A stretch of 64,000 nt of DNA from Flavobacteriales bacterium (lineage in GTDB: Bacteria > Bacteroidota > Bacteroidia > Flavobacteriales_F > PHOS-HE28): positions 1,342,245 through 1,406,244 of the forward strand of contig JAMLHB010000001.1 of assembly GCA_023957375.1 (NCBI GenBank), given 5' to 3'. Within the stretch, counting starts at the first letter, position 1, and each line of letters starts with the position of its first letter. A model generated the notes under the pieces. The model was not told the origin of the DNA and did no database searches. It saw only the letters and a list, made by a program, of their open reading frames with translations. Position numbers and translations under genes: made by a program. Of this stretch, positions 45,211 to 54,269 are shown one piece after another.

Positions 45211-48129
45211 ATGCGGCTATATTGGCTCCCCTATTCACCATCAACCCACCCGCGCACCGCTTTGAACTTGTTCCGGTCCCTGATCTTCTTCCTCGTTTCC
45301 GCGTTCTCTATGGCGGCCCAAGCCCAAAGCCTTCGGCTTAAGGGCAGCGTGCATGATGCTGGCACCGGCGAAGCCATTATCGGGGCCGTGGTGAAGGTGA
45401 AGGACATGCCCGGCGGCGCGGTTACCGACCTCGACGGCCGCTTCAACCTGGTGGTGGAGCACCAGCCGCCATTCACCCTCACAGTGGTGTATTTCGGATA
45501 CAAAAGCCAAGAGGTGCCCGTAAGCACGCTGGAGAAGGACCTACGGGTGAACCTGGAGGCCGATGCCGTGTTGCTGAAAGATGCCGAGGTGGTGCGCGAA
45601 CGCATCAGCGACCGCCAAAAGCAGGCACCCATGACCGTGGAAACCATGGACCTGCTGGCCATCAAGGAAGTGGCCGGGGGCGATTTCTATGAAGGCTTGG
45701 GAAACCTCAAGGGCGTGGACATGACCGCGGCCAGCTTCGGCTTCAAGGTGATCAACACGCGCGGGTTCAACAGCACCAGCCCGGTGCGCAGCCTGCAGCT
45801 GATCGACGGCGTGGACAACCAAAGCCCCGGCCTCAACTTCTCCCTGGGGAATTTCCTCGGTGCCAGCGACCTGGACGTGCTGAAAGTGGACGTGATCGCA
45901 GGCGCCAGTACCGCGTTCTACGGACCGGGCGCCTTCAACGGCGTGATCAACATGACCACCAAAAGCCCGTGGCTGTTCCGGGGCTTGAGCGTGAGCGTGA
46001 AAGGTGGTGAGCGCAACATGCTGGAAGCTGCGGTGCGCTGGGCCGACGTGATCGGCGACAGCGCCAACCCGCGCTGGGCATACAAACTCAACGCCTTCGC
46101 ACTGCGCGCCGACGACTGGTGGGCGGAGAACTATGCCCCCACCAGCGATTCACCCACCGGCACGGACAACCCCGGCGGCTTTGACGCCGTGAACATCTAC
46201 GGCGATGAGGACGTGAGCACCAACAACAACTACACCTCCTTTGACGGGCGCCGCTACTACCCGGGCTTAGGCATCTTCCTGCGCAACGGGTACAAGGAAA
46301 GCGACCTGGTGGACTATGGCACGCAGAACCTGAAGCTGGGCGGATCACTGCATTTCAAGGTGAGGGACAGCCTAGAGCTGGTTGCGGCCACCAACTTCAG
46401 CACGGGCAGCACCGTGTACCAGGGCGACAACCGGTACCGCCTTAAGGGCATCCAATTTTTTCAGCACCGGTTGGAACTTCGCCGCGAAGGCAAATGGTTC
46501 ATCCGCGGCTACGTAACGCACGAAGACGCCGGACAGACCTATGACATCTACACCACGGCACTACGCCTGCAGTCGGCGCAAGGCCGCACCATCAACTGGA
46601 ACACCGAATACAACACCTATTGGGGCTCGGTGATCAGGCCCATGATACAAGCCATGCCCGGATTCATCACCATCCAGCAGGCCGGCCAGCTGGGGTGGAA
46701 CCAGGCGCAGTGGTTCGCTTGGCAGGACGAGTTCATCCAGGAGCACTTCGATACCTTCCTGGCATTCCATCAGCAGGCACAGGCCCATACCAACAGCGTG
46801 GACAACGCCTACCTCGACCCCTTCTACGCTCCAGGCACCGCGCGATTCAACGAGAAGTTCGACGAGATCACCGGAAAGCGCTTCACCGAGGGCGGTTCGC
46901 TGTTCTTTGACCGCAGCGCCTTGGCCCACGCCATGGGTGAATACAAGTTCAAGCCGGCCTTCGGCGAGGTGACCGTGGGCGGGAACGTCCGCCAATACCT
47001 TCCCAACAGTGCCGGCACCATCTTCCGCGATACGGGCGATGTGGTGATCCGCAATAGCGAGTTCGGCCTGTTTGCCGGGCTGGAAAAGAAATTCCTGGAA
47101 AACAAGCTCACCGCCACGGCCACCGTCCGCTTGGACAAGAACCAGAATTTCAAGCCCCTGCTCTCCCCCGCCGTTTCCCTGGTCTATGCCAATACGCCCG
47201 CCCATGTGTGGCGGCTAAGCTTCAGCAGTGCCATCCGCAATCCCACCCTGGCCGACCAGTACCTGTACTACAACGTGGGCCGCGCCTTGCTATTGGGCAA
47301 CGTGAGCGGCCAATTTGAAGCCGGGCGTGATTCGATGTTCACCGTGGACAGCTTCGATGCATACCGCAACACCACGTCGTTGGTGGAAGGATTGTCCAAA
47401 CTGGACTGGTTCCATGTGGACCGCCTGAGGCCCGAGCAGGTTCGCACCATCGAGGTTGGCTACAGGGGCACGCACTGGGAGAGCGTTTATTTCGACCTGA
47501 GCGCATACAACAGCTGGTACACGGACTTCATCGGCTACATCATCGGCTTGGATGCCAACTTCGCCCAAGACGGGATACCCATGGGCCTGCAGGTGTACCG
47601 TGTGGCCGCCAATGCATCCTCGCGGGTGATGACGCGCGGGCTGAACGCAGGCTTCAACTGGTACCGGCCCAAGCTCACCTACACGTTCAACTACAGTTAC
47701 AACCAATTGACCAGCGGAAAAGACGACCCGATCATCCCCGCGTTCAACACACCGCAAAACAAGTTCAATGCCGGCTTCAATGCCCGTGACCGGAAAATCC
47801 CCTTCACCTCCTTGAACCGCTTGGGCTACGGCCTGAACTGGAAGTATGTGCAGGGTTATCTCTTTGAGGGTTCGCCCCAATTCTCGGGCCCCATTTCCAG
47901 CTACGACATGGTGGATGCCCAAGTAAGCGTGCAATTTCCCGCGCAACACCTCACGGTGAAGCTCGGCGCCAGCAACCTGTTCGGCCTGAGCCCCCTGTGG
48001 GGCGAGGATGTTCCCGACGGCGATCGGCTGGAACGTGCGCTGAACAACAAGGTGTACCTCGTGTACGGCGGCCCCAACATTGGCAGGCTGGCGTACATCC
48101 AACTGAGCTACGAATTCTCCAAACATTGA
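45211..48129 (+). CDS. TonB-dependent receptor with carboxypeptidase-regulatory-like domain
   Basis: An outer-membrane receptor of up to 972 residues. After the signal peptide (LIFFLVSAFSMAAQAQ) comes a CarboxypepD_reg-like domain (SVHDAGTGEAIIGAVVKVK, GAVTDLDGRFNL), then a plug (NTRGFNSTSPVRSLQLIDGV, VDVIAGASTAFYGPGAFNGV) and a ~22-strand barrel ending LAYIQLSYEFSKH. The true start is uncertain. ATG 45211 adds a 17-residue leader; a TTG at 45262 gives a more usual signal peptide and would follow a TATATTGG box at 45218-45225. The substrate is unknown. The next gene, 38 bases downstream, encodes a secreted hydrolase-fold protein that may be its partner. Confidence 0.93.
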   Translation: MRLYWLPYSPSTHPRTALNLFRSLIFFLVSAFSMAAQAQSLRLKGSVHDAGTGEAIIGAVVKVKDMPGGAVTDLDGRFNLVVEHQPPFTLTVVYFGYKSQEVPVSTLEKDLRVNLEADAVLLKDAEVVRERISDRQKQAPMTVETMDLLAIKEVAGGDFYEGLGNLKGVDMTAASFGFKVINTRGFNSTSPVRSLQLIDGVDNQSPGLNFSLGNFLGASDLDVLKVDVIAGASTAFYGPGAFNGVINMTTKSPWLFRGLSVSVKGGERNMLEAAVRWADVIGDSANPRWAYKLNAFALRADDWWAENYAPTSDSPTGTDNPGGFDAVNIYGDEDVSTNNNYTSFDGRRYYPGLGIFLRNGYKESDLVDYGTQNLKLGGSLHFKVRDSLELVAATNFSTGSTVYQGDNRYRLKGIQFFQHRLELRREGKWFIRGYVTHEDAGQTYDIYTTALRLQSAQGRTINWNTEYNTYWGSVIRPMIQAMPGFITIQQAGQLGWNQAQWFAWQDEFIQEHFDTFLAFHQQAQAHTNSVDNAYLDPFYAPGTARFNEKFDEITGKRFTEGGSLFFDRSALAHAMGEYKFKPAFGEVTVGGNVRQYLPNSAGTIFRDTGDVVIRNSEFGLFAGLEKKFLENKLTATATVRLDKNQNFKPLLSPAVSLVYANTPAHVWRLSFSSAIRNPTLADQYLYYNVGRALLLGNVSGQFEAGRDSMFTVDSFDAYRNTTSLVEGLSKLDWFHVDRLRPEQVRTIEVGYRGTHWESVYFDLSAYNSWYTDFIGYIIGLDANFAQDGIPMGLQVYRVAANASSRVMTRGLNAGFNWYRPKLTYTFNYSYNQLTSGKDDPIIPAFNTPQNKFNAGFNARDRKIPFTSLNRLGYGLNWKYVQGYLFEGSPQFSGPISSYDMVDAQVSVQFPAQHLTVKLGASNLFGLSPLWGEDVPDGDRLERALNNKVYLVYGGPNIGRLAYIQLSYEFSKH

Positions 48130-48167
48130 AACCCATACCTTTCGACAACCTTCAAAACCAACAGCCC

Positions 48168-49865
48168 ATGTCCAAGAAATTACGCTTTGCCTTGCCATTG
48201 GCGGTATTGACCATAACCGCCCAAGCCCAGGACCGGTACCTCAACGAGGTCTTTACGCCCGCGCAGGTCACCGTTACGAACGACGTGACGTTCGGAACCA
48301 ACATCGATTTCTACTACTCCAATTTTTCCAATCCCGCATTGGCCGGGCCGGAAGTGGTTCAACTGCAAACAGCGGTCACCTTGGGTACGCTCATCCCGCC
48401 TGCTTTCTTCGATCCCAGTGATGCCGGCACGGTGGTGAAGGTGACCAACCTGAAGATGGACGTGTACCAGCCTGATCAGGGCGCGGACAGCGAAACGGCA
48501 AGGCCCGTTTTCATCTTCGTGCATACAGGCAATGCGCTGCCCCCGCCCAGGAACGGAAGCCCGATGGGCACCCGCAAGGACAGCAGTGCCGTGGAGATCT
48601 GCAAGCAGATGGCCCGGCGCGGCTATGTGGCCGTGAGCATGAGCTACCGCCTTGGATGGAACCCCATCAGCACCGATCCGGACGTGCGCAGGGGCACCTT
48701 GCTCAATGCCATCTACCGCGCCATCCACGACGTGAAGCAGTGCGTGCGCAACCTGAAGGCCGACGCGGCCGGCGCCAACACCTACGCCATCGACCCCACG
48801 AAGGTCATTCTCTATGGCGAAGGCACTGGCGGCTACATCACCTTAGCCACGGCCACCTTGGACAAACCGTCCGAGTTGTTCATCGAAAAGTTCATCCCCA
48901 ACCCGCTACAGAACCCGGATTCCAGCTACGTGGACACCCTCAAGGTGGGCAATATCGAAGGGTTCGGGGGGCAGTTGACGCTGTACCGCCCCAACGGCTT
49001 CGACAGCCACATCAACTTCTGCGTGAACGCTGGCGGTTCCTTGGCCGACTCCAGCTGGTTGGAGCCGGGTGACGTGCCAATGCTGGCCTTCCAAACCGTG
49101 TTCGACCCCTTCGCACCCTTTGGCGCCGGCACCGTGATCGTGCCCACCACCGGCGAACAAGTGGTGGACGTGCATGGCAGCAACGTGTTCATGCCCTTGG
49201 TGAACACATTTGGCAACAACAGCAGCTTCGCCACCTTACCCAACGGAAACCCGTACACTGACCGCGCGCGCAGCCTGTACAACACCAACCAAGTCCATGG
49301 CAGTACCACCGTGCACATCAATGATGGTGCGGAAGGGTTGTTCCCCTTTGTAACCCCCAACTGGCCGGCTATCAACCCCGCCACATTGGAAGAAGCAGGC
49401 CCTTGGCAATGGTGGGACCCGAACGGCCCGTTGGCCAACATAGACCTGGACGGGGACGGACCTGGGACCGTAACCACCGGCCAAGCCTCCCAAGCCAGCA
49501 ACCCCAACTTCAGCGGCACCAAGGGCCGTGCCTACATCGACACGATCATGGGCTACATGAACCCACGCTTGGTGTGCGCCCTGCAACTGGGTCCGTGCAG
49601 CTTGGTGGGCATCAGCGAAAGTGATCCCGTGGCGCAGGGCGTGGGCCTGTTCCCCAACCCCGCCCATGAGCTGGTGCACATCACCAGCAGCAAAGCCGTG
49701 ATCCGCATGGTGGAAGTGTACGATGTGAACGGCCGCCGCGTACGCGCCGAGAACGTGGACAATACCAACTACCTCCTGCAACGTGATGGTTTGATGGCCG
49801 GTGCCTACTTCGTTACCCTCACCTTTGACCAAGGCACGGTGACACGCAAGTTGATGCTGGATTGA
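48168..49865 (+). CDS. secreted alpha/beta-hydrolase-fold protein with T9SS domain, nucleophile Ser replaced
   Basis: A 565-residue protein with signal peptide (FALPLAVLTITAQAQ), an alpha/beta-hydrolase-like region (RPVFIFVHTGN, GYVAVSMSYRLGW, YRAIHDVKQCVRNLKADA) and a T9SS sorting domain (VGLFPNPAHELVHI...GAYFVTLTF...RKLML). At the nucleophile elbow the sequence is YGEGTGGYITL, where carboxylesterases have G-x-S-x-G. The Ser position is Gly219, so the protein is probably not a classical serine hydrolase and may bind instead of cleave. It follows the TonB receptor gene by 38 bases, suggesting a capture-and-uptake pair. Confidence 0.83.
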   Translation: MSKKLRFALPLAVLTITAQAQDRYLNEVFTPAQVTVTNDVTFGTNIDFYYSNFSNPALAGPEVVQLQTAVTLGTLIPPAFFDPSDAGTVVKVTNLKMDVYQPDQGADSETARPVFIFVHTGNALPPPRNGSPMGTRKDSSAVEICKQMARRGYVAVSMSYRLGWNPISTDPDVRRGTLLNAIYRAIHDVKQCVRNLKADAAGANTYAIDPTKVILYGEGTGGYITLATATLDKPSELFIEKFIPNPLQNPDSSYVDTLKVGNIEGFGGQLTLYRPNGFDSHINFCVNAGGSLADSSWLEPGDVPMLAFQTVFDPFAPFGAGTVIVPTTGEQVVDVHGSNVFMPLVNTFGNNSSFATLPNGNPYTDRARSLYNTNQVHGSTTVHINDGAEGLFPFVTPNWPAINPATLEEAGPWQWWDPNGPLANIDLDGDGPGTVTTGQASQASNPNFSGTKGRAYIDTIMGYMNPRLVCALQLGPCSLVGISESDPVAQGVGLFPNPAHELVHITSSKAVIRMVEVYDVNGRRVRAENVDNTNYLLQRDGLMAGAYFVTLTFDQGTVTRKLMLD

Positions 49866-49882
49866 TCCCGATCGCTTTCCCT

Positions 49883-49914
49883 GAAAAGGCCGGTCCGCAA
49901 GGGCTGGCCTTTTC
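49883..49914 (+). terminator. intrinsic terminator after the secreted hydrolase-fold gene
   Basis: AAAAGGCC pairs with GGCCTTTT around a short spacer shortly after the stop codon, giving a stem followed by a T-rich tail. Confidence 0.75.
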
Positions 49915-49996
49915 CGCTTTGTTGGGGGATCAGATGATGCCGTGTCCGGCTTCACCGCGCTTGCAGGGCCACGACAACATAGCCCACCGTGATGGT

Positions 49997-50027
49997 CCGG
50001 GACTGCGGGCCTGTCCCGCAGTCCCGG
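49997..50027. repeat. 13 bp perfect inverted repeat (REP-like hairpin)
   Basis: CCGGGACTGCGGG (49997-50009) pairs perfectly with CCCGCAGTCCCGG (50015-50027) around the loop CCTGT. It lies within a gene-free stretch of ~400 bases. Confidence 0.8.
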
Positions 50028-50091
50028 TTATCCCAAGCCAGCGATGGCTTGCAATTCAATGCGGGGGGCATGCGTTGCGCAACAGGCCGGG

Positions 50092-50112
50092 ATGGCGGGT
50101 CAAGCCCGCCAT
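50092..50112. repeat. 8 bp inverted repeat (REP-like hairpin)
   Basis: ATGGCGGG (50092-50099) pairs with CCCGCCAT (50105-50112) around TCAAG. The surrounding GGGATGGCGGGTCAAGCCCG resembles a palindrome family common in other bacterial phyla. Confidence 0.7.
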
Positions 50113-50190
50113 GACGTAAAGGCCGGGGCAGGCGTCATGTCTGGGGCGCGGTGCCACCGCTCGTCCATTGTCCAAACCGCCAGTCCCAAA

Positions 50191-50217
50191 ATAGTACCAT
50201 GTTTTGCATACTACTAT
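50191..50217. promoter_or_regulatory. candidate PadR operator ATAGTA-n15-TACTAT
   Basis: A dyad with 6-base arms (50191-50196 and 50212-50217) about 70 bases upstream of the PadR gene, in a locally AT-rich stretch that also holds CATATATT (about 50225-50232), a possible -7 region. PadR proteins often repress their own operon at such dyads. Confidence 0.45.
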
Positions 50218-50284
50218 CCTGTACACATATATTTGCATCGTCATCTACCGGGCATCGCCCACTGAAGACCTGGAACTCTGAACT

Positions 50285-50620
50285 ATGAAAGTGGAGAACA
50301 CCAAGGCCCAGATGCGCAAAGGCGTACTGGAGTACTGCATCCTCTCGCTGCTCGCGGCGGCGGAGCTGTATCCCTCGGACATCATTGCCAAGCTGAAGGA
50401 CGCCAAGCTGATCGTAGTGGAAGGCACCCTCTACCCCCTGCTGACGCGGCTGAAGGATGCCGGTTACTTGGCCTACCGCTGGGAAGAAAGCCGCAGCGGG
50501 CCGCCACGCAAGTATTACAAGCTCACCCCCGTGGGCAGCAAATTCCTCAAGGAACTCGATGACACCTGGGCAGAACTGGCCCAAGCCGTGAAAAAAGCCA
50601 CCCGCAACAACCCCGCGTAA
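50285..50620 (+). CDS. PadR-family transcriptional regulator
   Basis: A 111-residue winged-helix regulator. The conserved pattern is complete: LEYCILSLLAAAELYPSDII, then VEGTLYPLLTRLKDAGYL (recognition helix) and SGPPRKYYKLTPVG (wing). PadR proteins act as dimers and commonly repress envelope-stress or transporter genes. The PspC-domain gene follows after 30 bases, so the two probably form an autoregulated operon; this pairing is frequent in Bacteroidota. Confidence 0.95.
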   Translation: MKVENTKAQMRKGVLEYCILSLLAAAELYPSDIIAKLKDAKLIVVEGTLYPLLTRLKDAGYLAYRWEESRSGPPRKYYKLTPVGSKFLKELDDTWAELAQAVKKATRNNPA

Positions 50621-50650
50621 CACCTTCGCCAGGCTTCGGCGACCCCAAGG

Positions 50651-52465
50651 ATGAAAAAGACGTTCACCGCCAACCTCAATGGAACCGTCTTCCACATTGA
50701 AGAAGATGCGTACGATGCCATGCAGCGCTACTTGGCGAACATCCGTGCCAAGTTCAGCGGCAGCAGTGAGGCCGAGGAGATCATGGGCGATATCGAAGCG
50801 CGCATCGCCGAGCTCTTCACCGAGCGTTTACAGGGCCGCCAAGCCGTTTCCATGGCCGACGTGGACCATGTGAAGCAGGTAATGGGCCAGCCCGAGGACT
50901 ATGTGGACGGCGACAGCGGCACGGCCGGGACCACCGCCAATGAGCGCTCGTACGACCAGGCCGGGCCGCAGCGCAGGAAGCGGCTGTTCCGCGACCCGGA
51001 CGACAAAAAGGTGGCTGGTGTGCTTTCAGGCCTTGGGCACTACTTCGGGATCGACCCGCTGTGGCTGCGCATCGCCTTCCTGGTCTTCCTGCTTGCAGGC
51101 TGGGGCTTCCCCGCGATCTTCTATATCGCCTTGTGGGTGTTGGTGCCTGAAGCAAACACCGCTGCGGAGAAATTGGAGATGCAAGGCGAGCCCGTGACAG
51201 TGGACAACATCAAACGCATGTTTGAGGAAGGTGCCGAACATGTGAAGACCGGTGCCGGGAAAATGGCGGACGAGGCGAAGGAGATGGGACGCAAGTACTG
51301 GAGCCAGCGCGGGACCTATGCCAAAGAGGCAAAGAACGCCGGGCAAAAGATCCGCGACCAAGGCGCGGTGTACGGCCAGCAGGCCCGGCAGCAGGTTGGC
51401 GGGGCCGCCTACCAGGTAATGGACGCCATCGCGAAGATCATCGGAGTGGTGCTGCTTTTGGCCGCGATCATCATCGGCGTTTCATGGATCGTGGCTTTCT
51501 TCAGCGGCACCGCATCGTGGTACAACAATGACTTCAGCGGGGGAAGCGGCCTCATGGGCATGCTGGGCTTCCTGCTGCCCAGCATGGGCGAAACACTGGT
51601 CTTCGGGATCGCCCTGTCCGTGGTGGTTCTAACACCCGTGCTGTTGCTCATGCTCGCCGCCTCTTGGCTGATGTTCCGTGTGCCAACACCGAGGTGGCTC
51701 GGCTGGGCCATGAGCTTGGTGTTCCTCTTCGCACTGGTCGCGCTCAGCATCATTGGCGTGCGCCTTGCACAGGATTTCCGCCGCTCCGGCACCACCGTTT
51801 CCGAAGAAGTACTTCCCTTGGGAAAGCAAGACGTGCTTCGTGTACGTGGCATCGGCAGCACCACCACCAGCTCTTTCAGCTACCGCAACATGGTGGTGCG
51901 CATGGACCCCGACTTCCTGGACCTGGAAGGCGATACTGCCAGGCTGGACTGGTGCTCCTTGGGCGTGGAAGCCAGTCCCGACAGCGCATTCCATGTAGTG
52001 ACCACGCGCATGGCACGCGGAAGCACCGGTGCCAAGGCAAGCGCTCGTGCCGGTAACATTCGCTCGGATTTCGGATGGCAGGATGGCGCGTTGCGTTTGT
52101 CAAATCAGCTCAGGGTACCCGTACGCGACCGCTTCCGCGCCCAACATGTGATCCACATCCTGCAAGTGCCCCTTGGCGGCCGTGTGTTCTTTGAGGCCTC
52201 GGCGATGCCGCTGATGCACGACTGGAACGACCTGGGACACGATCAGTTTGAACTGGACCGGGACATGGCAGGCCACACGTGGACGATGACCGTTCGCGGA
52301 TTGGAACGAACGGATCCGCAGGCCCCAGCTCCCGCACCGGCCGCTTCCCCGGCACCCAGTGCGATGGAAAAGAACCCACCGCCGTTAAGCAGCGGTTCCG
52401 GAACGGAATACCGGCAAGGGTTTCCCGACCTGGTGCACATGCTGGGCGCCATGATCCGCCCGTGA
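50651..52465 (+). CDS. PspC-domain membrane protein
   Basis: A 604-residue protein. The N-terminal ~85 residues are a cytoplasmic domain (KKTFTANLNGTVFHIEEDAY, GDIEARIAELFTERL). A PspC domain follows at ~115-175 (RDPDDKKVAGVLSGLGHYFG, WLRIAFLVFLLAGWG, IALWVLVPEA). Then come an amphipathic segment (KMADEAKEMGRKYWSQ), three or four further helices (~255-375) and a C-terminal extracytoplasmic beta-rich domain ending in an Ala/Pro-rich tail. PspC-type proteins respond to membrane stress. It is probably repressed by the PadR protein encoded just upstream. Confidence 0.9.
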   Translation: MKKTFTANLNGTVFHIEEDAYDAMQRYLANIRAKFSGSSEAEEIMGDIEARIAELFTERLQGRQAVSMADVDHVKQVMGQPEDYVDGDSGTAGTTANERSYDQAGPQRRKRLFRDPDDKKVAGVLSGLGHYFGIDPLWLRIAFLVFLLAGWGFPAIFYIALWVLVPEANTAAEKLEMQGEPVTVDNIKRMFEEGAEHVKTGAGKMADEAKEMGRKYWSQRGTYAKEAKNAGQKIRDQGAVYGQQARQQVGGAAYQVMDAIAKIIGVVLLLAAIIIGVSWIVAFFSGTASWYNNDFSGGSGLMGMLGFLLPSMGETLVFGIALSVVVLTPVLLLMLAASWLMFRVPTPRWLGWAMSLVFLFALVALSIIGVRLAQDFRRSGTTVSEEVLPLGKQDVLRVRGIGSTTTSSFSYRNMVVRMDPDFLDLEGDTARLDWCSLGVEASPDSAFHVVTTRMARGSTGAKASARAGNIRSDFGWQDGALRLSNQLRVPVRDRFRAQHVIHILQVPLGGRVFFEASAMPLMHDWNDLGHDQFELDRDMAGHTWTMTVRGLERTDPQAPAPAPAASPAPSAMEKNPPPLSSGSGTEYRQGFPDLVHMLGAMIRP

Positions 52466-52493
52466 AAGGCCTGGGGAACACGGCCCTGAAACG

Positions 52494-52528
52494 CAGAGGC
52501 CGCCTCCATGGGAAGCGGCCTCTGTTTG

Positions 52529-52530
<2 letters not shown>
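52494..52530. terminator. terminator between pspC-type gene and tRNA-fMet
   Basis: CAGAGGCCGC (52494-52503) pairs perfectly with GCGGCCTCTG (52515-52524), followed by TTTGT on the plus strand. It lies directly beyond the 3' end of the minus-strand tRNA, so it could serve both transcripts. Confidence 0.8.
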
Positions 52531-52601
<71 letters not shown>

Positions 52602-52758
52602 TTGGGGCGGCAAATATACTCCTCGGGCCGGAATTCCGGCGAGGGATGAACAATTATGCGGCGGTGGTGGCCTTCACCTCCTTTCACAACCAGCACCACA
52701 TCACGATGCGCCAACCGTGGCGATCTTCGCGCGGCAGAACAGCCCCCATCACGCGCAC

Positions 52759-53811
52759 ATGAGCAAAGCATCCAAAATCAAGGCCTTCGACCCCAATTCG
52801 CCCGGCGACCCGAACGCGGGCATCTACGGGCTGCCGTTCACCGCAGCGGAAAGCGACATCGTGCTGGTCCCTGCCCCTTGGGAAGTAACCACCAGTTATG
52901 GCGGTGGTGCCGCCCGCGGGCCTGCGGCCATCCTGGAGGCTTCCTTCCAGGTGGACCTGTTCGATCCCGTGTTTCCCGATCTGTGGAAGCGCGGCATCAC
53001 CATGGATGAGATCCCTGCGGTACTCCTCCAGCAAAGCGATGCATTGAAGAAGAAGGCGGCCTTGGTGATCGACGCCCTTGCAGGCGGGGAATCCAAGGCT
53101 AAGCAGGGCCAGGCGCTCAAAGCCCTGGACCTGGTGAACGCGGAAAGCGCGGTGATGGAGGAATGGGTGGAAAACCGCACGGGTTTCTGGCTGGACCAAG
53201 GCAAGCTGGTGGGCCTGGTGGGCGGCGACCACAGCACGCCGTTGGGCTTCTACCGGTCGTTGGCCAGCCGGTATGAAAGTTTCGGGATCCTGCACTTGGA
53301 TGCGCACTTGGACCTGCGCCAGGCATACGAGGGCTTCAGCTCCAGCCATGCCAGTATTATGTACAACGCACTGGAGATCGACGCGGTGGAAAACATCGTA
53401 TCCGTGGGCACGCGCGATTTCTGCGAGGAAGAAGCACGCGTGTTCGCCCGGGAGGAATTGCGTGTGCGCCTCCACCGCAGTGCGGAACTGCGCCGCGAAC
53501 AATTCGAAGGGATGACCTGGCGCGAGCAGTGCGACCGCATCATCGGTCAACTGCCCGCGCACGTGCACATCAGCTTCGACATCGATGCACTGGACCCCTC
53601 CCTCTGCCCGAACACCGGAACACCCGTCCCCGGCGGGTTCTCATTCGAGGAAGCCACCTACCTGCTGAGCCGCCTGGCGGCCAGCGGAAAAACCATCATC
53701 GGCTTCGACCTGGTGGAAGTATCGCCCGGCCCGCACGGAGACTGGGATGCCAATGTGGGTGCCCGCCTGCTGTGGCACCTCTGCGGCGTATTGGCCAAAA
53801 CCAATCCCTGA
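52759..53811 (+). CDS. ureohydrolase family protein (agmatinase/formimidoylglutamase type)
   Basis: A 350-residue member of the arginase/agmatinase superfamily. The di-manganese site motifs are complete: GLVGGDHSTPLG, LHLDAHLDLR and HISFDIDALDPSLCP. It hydrolyses a guanidino or formimino group. The ~90-residue insertion near the N terminus (SDALKKKAALVIDALAGGES) sets it apart from short agmatinases and is seen in a Bacteroidota subgroup. The substrate cannot be fixed from sequence. I start at MSKASKIKAFDPN (52759). The DCC-type gene follows after 10 bases. Confidence 0.9.
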   Translation: MSKASKIKAFDPNSPGDPNAGIYGLPFTAAESDIVLVPAPWEVTTSYGGGAARGPAAILEASFQVDLFDPVFPDLWKRGITMDEIPAVLLQQSDALKKKAALVIDALAGGESKAKQGQALKALDLVNAESAVMEEWVENRTGFWLDQGKLVGLVGGDHSTPLGFYRSLASRYESFGILHLDAHLDLRQAYEGFSSSHASIMYNALEIDAVENIVSVGTRDFCEEEARVFAREELRVRLHRSAELRREQFEGMTWREQCDRIIGQLPAHVHISFDIDALDPSLCPNTGTPVPGGFSFEEATYLLSRLAASGKTIIGFDLVEVSPGPHGDWDANVGARLLWHLCGVLAKTNP

Positions 53812-53821
53812 CCGGGCAGGC

Positions 53822-54259
53822 ATGGGGCATGCGACGGAAAAACCGGTCCAGGGAGGACCCGCCCCGGCGGAACACCTGCTGCTGTTCGATGGCGTGTGCA
53901 ACCTGTGCAACGGGCTGGTGCAGTGCATCGCGAGGCGCGATCGCTGCAACCGTTTCCGGTTCATCCCGCTCCAGTCCGATGAGGGGATGCGGCTCCTGGC
54001 CGCGCATGGCCAAGACCCAGGTTCGGCACCCACTCTGGTGTATCTCAGAAAAGGCCATTTGCACGCACGGTCGGAAGCCGTTCTATACGTGGTACGCGAC
54101 CTGGGCGGCGGCTGGCAATTGGCCTTCGCATGCATGGCCGTGCCGCGCACCCTTCGCGATGCCCTGTACAACTGGGTCGCGCGCAATCGCTACCATTGGT
54201 TCGGCAAGCGGAATGAGTGCATGCTACCCGGCCCGGGCCTGCGTGAACGGTTCCTGTGA
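53822..54259 (+). CDS. DCC-family thiol-disulfide oxidoreductase-like protein
   Basis: A 145-residue protein of the DUF393/DCC family, named for the DxxCxxC motif, here LLFDGVCNLCNGLVQCI. The family is predicted to have a thioredoxin-like fold and redox activity. Other conserved parts are FRFIPLQSDEG and the C-terminal RYHWFGKRNECMLP. It is probably cotranscribed with the upstream ureohydrolase gene and converges with the universal stress protein gene. Confidence 0.9.
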   Translation: MGHATEKPVQGGPAPAEHLLLFDGVCNLCNGLVQCIARRDRCNRFRFIPLQSDEGMRLLAAHGQDPGSAPTLVYLRKGHLHARSEAVLYVVRDLGGGWQLAFACMAVPRTLRDALYNWVARNRYHWFGKRNECMLPGPGLRERFL

Positions 54260-54269
54260 TCCGGTGGCA

